In this document: positions 6,372-14,038 of the stretch, one piece after another
Layout of the letters: the number at the start of each line of letters is the position of its first letter
Position numbering within the stretch: position 1 is the stretch's first letter
NCBI GenBank assembly: GCA_051650265.1
Contig: JBOFIR010000231.1
Span: forward strand, 1 to 62,429
Source of the DNA: JBOFEH01 sp051650265
Lineage (GTDB): Bacteria; Bacillota; Clostridia; Lachnospirales; Cellulosilyticaceae
Direction of reading: 5' to 3'
Length of the DNA: 62,429 nucleotides
Translations under genes and position numbers: made by a program
The notes under the pieces: model-generated
Seen by the model: only the letters and a program-made list of their open reading frames with translations
What the model was told of the DNA's origin: nothing
Database searches by the model: none

Positions 6372-9296
6372 ATGGACTGGATAAAAAATGAATCTTACCA
6401 TGGTTTTAGACTAATAGATGAAACCCAGCTCCCTGAGCTCAAAGGGACTGGTCGGATATTTCAACATGAGCACTCTGGCGTGCGGCTGATACATATAGCC
6501 TGCGATGATACAAATAAAGTGTTTACGATGACTTTTAAAACACCACCAACAGATAATACTGGGGTGGCCCATATTGTAGAGCATACCGTATGTTGTGCAT
6601 CAGAAAACTATCCACTCAAAGATACTTTTGTAGAAATGGATAAAGGTTCACTGAATACAGCACTCAACGCGTGTACATACAAAGATATGACGATGTACTA
6701 TTGTGCAAGTCAAAATGAAAAGGATTTGCATAACTTGATGACTGTCTATATGGATCTGGTATGCCATCCTCTGATGTTACACAATCCCTTGCTTTTTAGA
6801 CAAGAAGGATGGCACTACGCCATTGAGGACGCAAAAGATCCGATTACGTACAATGGGATTGTTTACAATGAGATGAAGGGAGAGTATGCTGAACCGACAG
6901 CACTATTGGATTATGAAATACATCAGGCACTCTTCCCAGACACGTGCTATCGTTATGATTCTGGCGGTGTGCCAGAATCTATTGTTACCTTAAGTCAGGA
7001 AGCATTTGAGGCATTTTATAGAAAGCATTATCAACCACAGAACGCCACATTATATTTATATGGCGATGGGGATCTTCTCAAACAACTAGCGGACCTCGAC
7101 GACAATTATTTGAAAAACTTAAGTAAAGGGGAGGCAGAGATTGAGATTCCACGTCAACAGCCACCAGAGGCACCACTTGCAATCAAACGTTATTATGGTG
7201 CAAGTAAAGAACAGGGAGATCAGCGTGCCATTTTTGCATTAAGCTTTGTTGTAGAAGATGTTATCAAAAGCAAAGAGCGACTTGCATTTCAAATACTAGA
7301 GCATATGTTACTCAAAAGTGCTGCATCACCTTTAGCAGAGGCTATTGTAAGTAGGCAGATGCTTGGTAAGGTGCTTGAAGAAGTCGGTTATGATCCAGGA
7401 AAAAAACAACCCACTTTTTCATTTGTTCTAAGTGGTGCCAAGGAAGGAAAAGGAAAGGCCTTTGAAAAGGCTGTACGTCAAGAACTTCAGCGATTAGTAA
7501 CAGAAGGAATTCCTAAAGACTTGTTAGAAGCAGCACTTCATACAGTGATCTTTTCATTACATGAGGGTGAGTCTCAGTCTGAGCCGAAAGGTGTGCTCTA
7601 TAGCGAAGATGTTCAGATGAGTATGCTTTATGGTGGTGAACCTTTTGCGCATCTTACCTATACAAAAGATTTAGAAGCACTTGTAGCCGAAGCGCAGACA
7701 GGATATTTTGAAAGGTTAATCAAGAAGTATTTCTTAGACAATACACATCGTGTACTAGTAGAACTTGAACCCAAAGCACAGCTCCTTGGAGAAAAAGAGC
7801 GTGCGCAGCAGAAGTTATTAGCAAATTACAAGAAAAGCTTATCACCACGCCAGTTAGAAGAATTGCTAGCGATGAATCAGGCATTGGATGCAATGCAGGA
7901 AGAGGAAAATGATAAGTGTCAACTTGCCAAATTACCCTCACTAAAAAAAGAAGACCTATGTCGTAAGACAGCACCTATTCGACTAGAAGAAGGCGCACTT
8001 AGTGGGCAAAAGGTGGTGTGGCAACATGAAAAAACACAAGGCATTGCGTATATACATCTCTTGTTTGATGCCACATGTATCAAACAAGAACATATTCCCT
8101 ATTTAGGCATGCTTGCGAATGTATTAACTTATATGAGTACAAAAAACTATGGGTATAGTGAACTTGAAAATGCAATCAATAGTCAGACAGGTGGCATTAA
8201 CTGTAGTGTCAATGGGTATAGTCATTGTCTGTATACAGATCGCTACCAACCGTTCTTTAAAATTTCAAGTAAGGTGCTTGTGAGAGATTATACAAAACTC
8301 CTGTCATTGCTCAGGGAGATTACCTGTGAAGGTGTATTTACAGACCGGGATAAACTCAAAGAACTCCTGAGTTATGTCCATTATGAGATGGAACGTAGTT
8401 TTGTAGGGGCGCCGGAATACCGTGCAACAAGAAGGCTCTATAGCTATTATTCTGAGGCGGCAGTCTATGAAGACTATGTATCTGGATTGACCTATTATCG
8501 TCAGCTTGAGCACATACTCAAAGACTTTGAGCGTTATTATGAAGAGGTAGCGCATACACTTCAAGCAATCTATGAAACAGTGATGACGCGGGATAATCTC
8601 CGTTGTTATATCACATGTGAGGGCGAACAAAAAGAGCGCTTAGAAAAACAACTTGCCTTGTGGATAGCGGGGTTACCAACACGAAAGCATGTGTCTAGAA
8701 GTTATATGCTCAAGGCAGAAGGAATCAACGAGGCTTTTGCAACAGACAATGAAGTGCAGGCAATCGCCATGGGATATAACTTTAAAAAACATGGTTTTGC
8801 GTACCACGCGGGACTACATGTATTGACACATATCATCAATAGTACGTACTTGTGGGATAAAGTACGTCTGCAGGGCGGTGCGTATGGTTGTGAGATTGCA
8901 GTGGGACGAGATGGCAATGTAGTCGTATGCTCTTATTGTGATCCAGAACTTGAGGTAACGCTAGATGTCTTTAAAGGGATTCCGGCATTTATTGAGCGTT
9001 TGGAAGTTGAGGAAGAAGAGCTGCTCAAATACATGATAGGAACAATAGGGTCTATTGATTATCCGATGACGATGGAGCAAAAAAGTGAGCGTGCAATTGT
9101 CATAGACTTGTGCGGTCTGAGTGAAGAACGGTTACAAAAAGAACGTCTTGAGATCTTAGAGATTACACCAGAGCAAATCAAAGGATTTGCTCAGTGGTTT
9201 GAACCGCTCGTAAAAGAGGCTTATCTATGTGTGATTGGGAGTGAGCAACGCCTCAAAAAAAATAAAGATCTATTTGAAAAAGTGATAACATTATAG
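6372..9296 (+). CDS. M16C-family zinc metallopeptidase (PreP/HypA-like)
   Basis: A 974-residue peptidase of the presequence-protease type. The inverted zinc motif HxxEH is present as HIVEHTV (near residue 70), with the distal Glu ligand in EMKGEY about 80 residues later. The length and the four-lobed two-half organisation (a second half from about residue 550, then a closing domain with LQGGAYGCEIAV) match M16C. ATG at 6372 with GGAAAGGAAG is preferred over an in-frame ATG nine codons earlier. No signal peptide, so it probably degrades peptides in the cytoplasm. Monocistronic. Confidence 0.92.
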   Translation: MDWIKNESYHGFRLIDETQLPELKGTGRIFQHEHSGVRLIHIACDDTNKVFTMTFKTPPTDNTGVAHIVEHTVCCASENYPLKDTFVEMDKGSLNTALNACTYKDMTMYYCASQNEKDLHNLMTVYMDLVCHPLMLHNPLLFRQEGWHYAIEDAKDPITYNGIVYNEMKGEYAEPTALLDYEIHQALFPDTCYRYDSGGVPESIVTLSQEAFEAFYRKHYQPQNATLYLYGDGDLLKQLADLDDNYLKNLSKGEAEIEIPRQQPPEAPLAIKRYYGASKEQGDQRAIFALSFVVEDVIKSKERLAFQILEHMLLKSAASPLAEAIVSRQMLGKVLEEVGYDPGKKQPTFSFVLSGAKEGKGKAFEKAVRQELQRLVTEGIPKDLLEAALHTVIFSLHEGESQSEPKGVLYSEDVQMSMLYGGEPFAHLTYTKDLEALVAEAQTGYFERLIKKYFLDNTHRVLVELEPKAQLLGEKERAQQKLLANYKKSLSPRQLEELLAMNQALDAMQEEENDKCQLAKLPSLKKEDLCRKTAPIRLEEGALSGQKVVWQHEKTQGIAYIHLLFDATCIKQEHIPYLGMLANVLTYMSTKNYGYSELENAINSQTGGINCSVNGYSHCLYTDRYQPFFKISSKVLVRDYTKLLSLLREITCEGVFTDRDKLKELLSYVHYEMERSFVGAPEYRATRRLYSYYSEAAVYEDYVSGLTYYRQLEHILKDFERYYEEVAHTLQAIYETVMTRDNLRCYITCEGEQKERLEKQLALWIAGLPTRKHVSRSYMLKAEGINEAFATDNEVQAIAMGYNFKKHGFAYHAGLHVLTHIINSTYLWDKVRLQGGAYGCEIAVGRDGNVVVCSYCDPELEVTLDVFKGIPAFIERLEVEEEELLKYMIGTIGSIDYPMTMEQKSERAIVIDLCGLSEERLQKERLEILEITPEQIKGFAQWFEPLVKEAYLCVIGSEQRLKKNKDLFEKVITL

Positions 9297-9305
9297 AAAA
9301 TAGGG

Positions 9306-9369
9306 ATGCCTCCTATGAGGTAGATGCGTGGGTGATTATAATACAAGTATCTAGAACTATAGGAGGCAT
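9306..9369. repeat. Spaced 11-bp inverted repeat
   Basis: ATGCCTCCTAT (9306-9316) and its exact complement ATAGGAGGCAT (9359-9369) are separated by 42 bases that contain a TATAAT-like hexamer. It could be a long-loop terminator for the peptidase gene (a short T-rich tail follows) or a small structured transcript. The right arm contains an SD-like AGGAGG that would be sequestered if paired. Confidence 0.6.
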
Positions 9370-9465
9370 TTGTCTATGCGCAGAAAAAAGGTGTATACGT
9401 TTGATTGATAGAATAGAATGTGATAGAATAGGACAAGCATGAATTCAATCGAACAAGAGGATGAA

Positions 9466-9702
9466 ATGATGAATAACCAAAAATCACTAGCTATTTTAAA
9501 ACAATTTTATTTTGGGTGCGACAGTATGGACTTGATTTCAAAACGCACAAGATCTTCACGCGATGAAGTACGAGAGGTACTTCGCGGCGCAAGAGAGTGT
9601 GGTCTGATCAGTTATAGTACACAAGATTACAAAGAAACATTTGCACATGTACGTAAGAAAAAACTTGAAGTGTATCTACGTACAAAAGGTATTCTCAGAT
9701 AA
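9466..9702 (+). CDS. Small helical protein, possible HTH fold
   Basis: About 78 residues. Two adjacent ATG codons at 9466 and 9469 follow AAGAGG; an earlier in-frame ATG at 9439 has a poorer RBS. The middle (LISKRTRSSRDEVREVLRGARECGLI) looks like a helix-turn-helix with recognition helix rich in Arg, and the tail is basic (HVRKKKLEVYLR). It is likely a small DNA-binding protein, but I recognise no family. It ends in a strong terminator, so it is transcribed alone or with the upstream spaced repeat. Confidence 0.6.
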   Translation: MMNNQKSLAILKQFYFGCDSMDLISKRTRSSRDEVREVLRGARECGLISYSTQDYKETFAHVRKKKLEVYLRTKGILR

Positions 9703-9711
9703 GTATGTCTA

Positions 9712-9743
9712 GTCCACCTCTATTCAAAGAGGTGGACTTTTTT
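9712..9743 (+). terminator. Intrinsic terminator
   Basis: Perfect 9-bp stem GTCCACCTC / GAGGTGGAC, 8-base loop and six T. It terminates the small HTH-like gene. Confidence 0.92.
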
Positions 9744-9795
9744 GTAGTGAACGCGCATAAAGATGGTTATGCTAATAGGAGAAAGGGGTGAGCGT

Positions 9796-10413
9796 ATGAT
9801 TGTATATACCATAGGCCATTCAAACTATCCATTAGTAGCGTTTGTGAAGCGACTTGAACCCTACCATATACACTATGTAGTGGATATTAGAGGGACACCG
9901 TATTCCAAGTATAATATTGAATATAACAAAGAGCGTATTGGCGCCCTACTCAAAGCATATGGGCTTGGCTATATTTATATGGGTCAGGAGTTTGCAGCCC
10001 AAAGGCGCGATAAAAGTTTGTACACGGTAGAAGGTTATGCAGATTTTGAGCAGGTAGAAAATGATGTAGATTTTTTGCAAGGCATCAGGCGGCTCAAAGA
10101 AGGTATTCGAAAAGGCTACCAGATTGTGCTCATGGGTGCAAGGCAAAATCCTGTTGAATGTCACCGTGTGATTTTGGTAGGGCGTTATCTTATGAGTCAT
10201 GGGTTTGAGGTGAGGCATATCCTGCATGAAGGGGGATGGTGTACACAAAAGGAGATGGAGCAAAAGCTCCTCCAGTATTATCATACAGATGCCATGCAGC
10301 TCCCGTTAGATCTTCAAACGGGACAATTAATGGATGAACAAGAGATTTTACGTGTGTGCTATGCCAAGGCTAATCGTAGTATTGGTTATCGCGTAGAAAA
10401 ACTTAAAGGTTAA
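9796..10413 (+). CDS. DUF488-family protein
   Basis: A 205-residue protein with the DUF488 signature: YTIGHSNY at the N-terminus, VDIRGTPYSKY, and GARQNPVECHR near residue 120, where Cys and Arg are the family-conserved residues. ATG at 9796 follows GGAGAAAGGGG; an in-frame start 11 codons earlier is less likely. The family's biochemical role is not settled. Monocistronic, followed by an AT-rich spacer and a long hairpin. Confidence 0.88.
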   Translation: MIVYTIGHSNYPLVAFVKRLEPYHIHYVVDIRGTPYSKYNIEYNKERIGALLKAYGLGYIYMGQEFAAQRRDKSLYTVEGYADFEQVENDVDFLQGIRRLKEGIRKGYQIVLMGARQNPVECHRVILVGRYLMSHGFEVRHILHEGGWCTQKEMEQKLLQYYHTDAMQLPLDLQTGQLMDEQEILRVCYAKANRSIGYRVEKLKG

Positions 10414-10520
10414 AGTGAAGTTACAAAAATATAAGTTATCTCAAATGATTAACTAATAAATGGATGTAAAAGTTTTAAAGTTAAGTAATAAAAGTGTAGC
10501 ATAAATGGAAAAACTAATGT

Positions 10521-10560
10521 AATATAAATAGGACAATGTTCGCATTGTCCTATTTATATT
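10521..10560. terminator. 18-bp perfect hairpin with TTCG loop upstream of aspD
   Basis: Arms 10521-10538 and 10543-10560 are perfectly complementary over 18 bp and closed by a TTCG loop. It lies 108 bases after the DUF488 stop and only 28 bases before the aspD ATG. The right arm ends in an AT-rich stretch without a clean T-run. It can serve as terminator of the upstream gene or as a leader hairpin of aspD. The rest of the 10414-10588 spacer is AT-rich, with no gene visible. Confidence 0.75.
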
Positions 10561-10588
10561 ATTTAATGACTTAGAGGAGTATACAGCA

Positions 10589-12229
10589 ATGTTTCACTTA
10601 ACTAAACAACAGCTGAAAAAAATTTATGATCAAGTAAGCCCATTTGAGTTCAAAGAAGAGCTGATTGCACTGGCCAAAAGAGCTGATGCCGCAAGACCAG
10701 TCTTAGATGCTGGGCGTGGCAATCCGAACTGGACAGCTGCCTTACCGCGTCAAGCTTTTTTTGCATTAGGACAATTTGCTGTAGAGGAGACTCAGCGTAC
10801 ATGGGCAGAATATGACCTTGCTGGGATGCCGACAAAAGCAGGTATTGCAGAGCGCCTTGATGCTTATTTAGAAGCACATCAAGACGTGCCTGGAATTGAA
10901 CTTATTAGAGGGTTTGTTGCTTTTGGGATTACAAAACATGGATTTGATCCAGACTGTTGGGTTTATGAACTTGTAGATGGGATTATAGGCGATAATTATC
11001 CATTCCCAGACCGTTTCCTAGTACATATAGAGAAAATTGCTTTGGATTATTTAAAGCAAGAATTATGTGGTGACGTGATGCATCCAGGTGAGTTTGACGT
11101 ATTTGGTGTAGAAGGGGGTGCTGCAGGTATGTGTTACTTGTTTGACTCTCTTGTTCAAAATAGATTATTGCATAAAGGGGATAAAATCGCCTTGATGACA
11201 CCGATCTTTACACCATACCTAGAGATACCGCATTTACCGGACTATGCATTTGATGTCGTAGAGATTCATGCATCTGAGCGTGATGAAGAAGGCAATCCAA
11301 CATGGCAGTATCCTGATGAAGAACTTGATAAACTCAAAGACCCTGAAATTAAGGTCGTGTTTGTAGTGAATCCAAACAATCCGATCTCAATTGCTATGAG
11401 TGAACGTTGCAAATCACATCTCGTAGATCTCGTTAAAAATTATCGTCAAGATTTGATGATTGTAACCGATGATGTTTATGGTACTTTTGTTGATGATTTC
11501 TCATCGCTTATCGTAGATTTACCATATCATACGTTATGTGTATACTCGTTATCAAAATATTTTGGTGTAACGGGATGGCGCTTAGGGACACTGATGTTAC
11601 AGCAAGAGAATATCTTTAATGAGTTAATTGCGAAGTTACCAAAAGAAGATAAGGATGCTGTCAATCAGCGCTATCAACATTTATGTTCAACACCAGAAGA
11701 AGTATCCTTTATCGACCGTATTGTTGCAGATAGTCGTGCCGTTGCGCTTAACCATACAGCGGGCCTATCAACACCGCAGCAGGTACAAATGGCATTGTTC
11801 TGTGGATTTGCTTTATTAGATGAAGGAAACCGCTATAAAGAACAGACTAAAACAATTTGTAAAAAACGTAAAGCACGTTTGATGAAAGGACTGGAACTAA
11901 GTGATATGTATAATCCATTAGATGCATCTTACTATACTGAAATCAATATTTTAGACTGGGCAACCAAGAAATATGGCACAGCGTTTGCCAAGTACCTTCA
12001 AAAAGAGTATTCAACATTAGACTTCCTTTATGACTTGGCTAAGGATCATGGTGTTGTGTTACTTCCAGGAGAAGGATTTGCTTCTTCCAAATGGGGCGTA
12101 CGCGTTTCACTGGCCAATCTCAATGATGATGAGTATGAGCTTATTGGAAATGGATTACGTCAAGTACTAGAACACTGGGCATACGAATGGCGACGCCATC
12201 ATGCCTATAAGATTAAACGTACAAGTTAA
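10589..12229 (+). CDS. aspD: Bifunctional aspartate aminotransferase / aspartate 4-decarboxylase
   Basis: A 546-residue fold-type I PLP enzyme. It matches AspD over its full length: SPFEFKEELIALA near the start, GRGNPNW, the large inserted segment (FGITKHGFDPDCWVYELV), VFVVNPNNP (substrate/cofactor Asn), TDDVYGTF (Asp to pyridine N), and the Schiff-base Lys in YSLSKYFGVTGWRLG. The extra about 130 residues over ordinary AspAT are typical of AspD. It converts L-aspartate to L-alanine plus CO2 and can transaminate. The partner antiporter AspT is not adjacent. RBS is GAGGAG; a terminator follows directly. Confidence 0.88.
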   Translation: MFHLTKQQLKKIYDQVSPFEFKEELIALAKRADAARPVLDAGRGNPNWTAALPRQAFFALGQFAVEETQRTWAEYDLAGMPTKAGIAERLDAYLEAHQDVPGIELIRGFVAFGITKHGFDPDCWVYELVDGIIGDNYPFPDRFLVHIEKIALDYLKQELCGDVMHPGEFDVFGVEGGAAGMCYLFDSLVQNRLLHKGDKIALMTPIFTPYLEIPHLPDYAFDVVEIHASERDEEGNPTWQYPDEELDKLKDPEIKVVFVVNPNNPISIAMSERCKSHLVDLVKNYRQDLMIVTDDVYGTFVDDFSSLIVDLPYHTLCVYSLSKYFGVTGWRLGTLMLQQENIFNELIAKLPKEDKDAVNQRYQHLCSTPEEVSFIDRIVADSRAVALNHTAGLSTPQQVQMALFCGFALLDEGNRYKEQTKTICKKRKARLMKGLELSDMYNPLDASYYTEINILDWATKKYGTAFAKYLQKEYSTLDFLYDLAKDHGVVLLPGEGFASSKWGVRVSLANLNDDEYELIGNGLRQVLEHWAYEWRRHHAYKIKRTS

Positions 12230-12235
12230 TGATCA

Positions 12236-12268
12236 GAGCACCGTATCACTAAGATAGGGTGCTCTTTT
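12236..12268 (+). terminator. Intrinsic terminator after aspD
   Basis: Stem GAGCACCgTATC / GATAgGGTGCTC with a short loop followed by TTTTG. Starts seven bases after the aspD stop codon. Confidence 0.88.
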
Positions 12269-12369
12269 GTTTAGAAAAAATAAGGTACTTTACAGCAAAT
12301 AGGGATAACGACTAAAATATATGAAAGAAAACAAGAAAGTAAAGCGCTTAGGGATGAGGTAGACACACA

Positions 12370-12864
12370 ATGAAAACTTATTATTATGCAACACAAGAAT
12401 TTGAGATTGGGCCTATTACAGTAGTGGTTTCAGAACAAGGTCTTGAATATGTTTTTTTGCAAAATGTGGGATGGGAAACCTTTCTGGAGCAGCAACAAGG
12501 AGAATTGGATTTAGGGAGGTGCCAGGAGGTTATGAGTCAACTGCGCGCCTATTTTGAGGGATCGCGTCAGCAATTTGACTTGCCATTAGCAGCCAAAGGT
12601 ACAGCTTTTCAAGAAGAAGTATGGCAACAGCTTCAGAAGATTCCCTATGGGAAGGTCTGTACTTATGGTGCCCTTGCGAAGGCTGTTCAAAGGCCAGGGG
12701 CAGCGAGGGCTGTAGGGGCAGCAAACCGTGCCAATCCCATTCCGATTGTGGTGCCTTGCCACAGAGTGATAGCAAGTGATGGTGGATTAGGTGGCTATAT
12801 GGGTGCCTATAGTGATCTCAAAAAATGGTTATTAGACCATGAGCAGAAAGGAACGAACTTATGA
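12370..12864 (+). CDS. ogt: Methylated-DNA--protein-cysteine methyltransferase
   Basis: A 164-residue suicide DNA repair protein that removes alkyl groups from O6-alkylguanine. The active-site motif PCHRV is present with acceptor Cys130, preceded by the helix-turn-helix region (GKVCTYGALAKAVQRPGAARAVG) that intercalates the Arg finger. An N-terminal RNase H-like ribbon domain covers residues 1-75. Length is normal. It overlaps yaaA by four bases (ATGA), so the two genes are translated together and may form a DNA-damage/oxidative-stress pair. Confidence 0.95.
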   Translation: MKTYYYATQEFEIGPITVVVSEQGLEYVFLQNVGWETFLEQQQGELDLGRCQEVMSQLRAYFEGSRQQFDLPLAAKGTAFQEEVWQQLQKIPYGKVCTYGALAKAVQRPGAARAVGAANRANPIPIVVPCHRVIASDGGLGGYMGAYSDLKKWLLDHEQKGTNL

Positions 12865-13631
12865 TTACAATATTATCACCAGCAAAGACTTTCAAGACGA
12901 TAACAGGCGATTGTGCATTAGATGTTGACAGACTGCTCTTTCCCGAGGAGATGGGCTGTTTACTTAGGATTTTGGAGGCGTATTCAAACCAAGAATTGGG
13001 ACAGCTGATGAAAATCTCAGAGAAGGTGAGTACGCTCAATTACAATAGATACCAAAATTTCCTAGGGAATAAAGAGGCTGTAGGGACAGCACTGGGCTAT
13101 TTTTATGGAGAGGCATATAAGGGCCTTGATGTAGATGGGCTTTCTGAAGAGGCGACCGCATTTGCAAGTGACCATCTCATGATTCTCTCAGGATTGTATG
13201 GGATGATTCGTGCAAGTGATCGGATCAAGCCCTATCGCTTGGAGATGGGAACCAAGCTTGGGACGCCAAAAGGGAACAATCTCTATGAATTTTGGAAACA
13301 AACACTAACAGATCAGATGAAGCACTTGCTAGCAGCAACAAAGGGTGACCGCGTACTTGTTAATTTGGCTTCTGATGAGTATAGTAAAGCGCTAGACTTA
13401 GGTCAACTTAAAGTGGATTCGAGGGTACTTCAAGTGACGTTCAAAGTCGGAAAAGAAGGGGTCTATAAAATGCATAGTATGCAGGCAAAAAAAGCAAGAG
13501 GAATGATGGCACGCTACATCTTGATGCATCAAATTAATACAATAGAAGCGCTTAAAAACTTTGATTTAGATGGTTATAGATGGGAAGAAACTATGTCAAC
13601 TGATGAAGAATGGGTGTTTGTAAAAGATTAA
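12861..13631 (+). CDS. yaaA: YaaA-family peroxide stress protein
   Basis: A 256-residue UPF0246 protein. Family signature ILSPAKTF at residues 4-11, YFYGEAYKGLD, LSGLYGMIRASDRIKPYRLEMG and VNLASDEYSKA are all present. In E. coli YaaA lowers free iron and limits hydroxyl-radical damage during peroxide stress, and the fold binds DNA. The four-base overlap with ogt argues for one transcript. No terminator hairpin is visible right after the stop; the trp promoter begins 19 bases downstream. Confidence 0.93.
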   Translation: MITILSPAKTFKTITGDCALDVDRLLFPEEMGCLLRILEAYSNQELGQLMKISEKVSTLNYNRYQNFLGNKEAVGTALGYFYGEAYKGLDVDGLSEEATAFASDHLMILSGLYGMIRASDRIKPYRLEMGTKLGTPKGNNLYEFWKQTLTDQMKHLLAATKGDRVLVNLASDEYSKALDLGQLKVDSRVLQVTFKVGKEGVYKMHSMQAKKARGMMARYILMHQINTIEALKNFDLDGYRWEETMSTDEEWVFVKD

Positions 13632-13649
13632 AAATTTCTAAAAATATCA

Positions 13650-13679
13650 TTGACAAAGTGGTTTGTAGGACTCTATAAT
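13650..13679 (+). promoter_or_regulatory. SigA-type promoter of the trp operon
   Basis: TTGACA (13650-13655) and TATAAT (13674-13679) with an 18-base spacer. Both hexamers match consensus perfectly. Predicted start of transcription near 13686, directly ahead of the T-box leader. Confidence 0.88.
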
Positions 13680-13685
13680 ACGAAC

Positions 13686-14007
13686 TAATCAAATCAGTAG
13701 CCGTAAAAAACCGATGATAGAGAAGTTAAACCAATGACGCGTTTCCAGAGAGCTGGCGAGGGTGGGAGTCCAGCAACAAACGAATTGGCAAGTGGGCTCT
13801 TGAGGGTGTGGTGAAAAGACTAGTTCTGAGTAGCTTCAACGTAGCATCTGCGTTAAAGGTGAGAAATGTGATGGCATTTCGCAAAGTGCGTAGCAGCTAG
13901 AGGGACTTTTTGGGTCCTTTAGTGTTGAACGAATCAAGGTGGTACCGTGGGTGTCGAAGCACACTCATCCTTGGATAGTATATCCAGGGATGAGTGTGCT
14001 TTTTTTA
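13686..14007 (+). promoter_or_regulatory. T-box leader, tryptophan-type
   Basis: A tRNA-sensing leader of about 320 bases. Stem I distal hairpin (AGAGAGCTGG with its partner GAGTCCAGC, near 13747-13774), the post-hairpin segment GAATTGGCA with candidate specifier TGG (Trp) at 13786-13788, a stem III (ACGTAGCATCTGCGT), the T-box itself AAGGTGGTACCGTGG (13936-13950), and a terminator. Uncharged tRNA-Trp would bind the specifier and T-box and favour the antiterminator. The specifier is an inference from the position after GAA; the downstream trp genes agree with it. This fills the 407-base space between yaaA and trpE. Confidence 0.93.
13958..14007 (+). terminator. T-box controlled terminator
   Basis: 13-bp stem AGCACACTCATCC / GGATGAGTGTGCT (13958-13970 and 13988-14000) followed by seven T. 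It lies just after the T-box sequence and is the switchable terminator of the trp leader. Confidence 0.93.
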
Positions 14008-14038
14008 TGGGCGCATTTGAGTAGAAGGGAGAAGAAAT

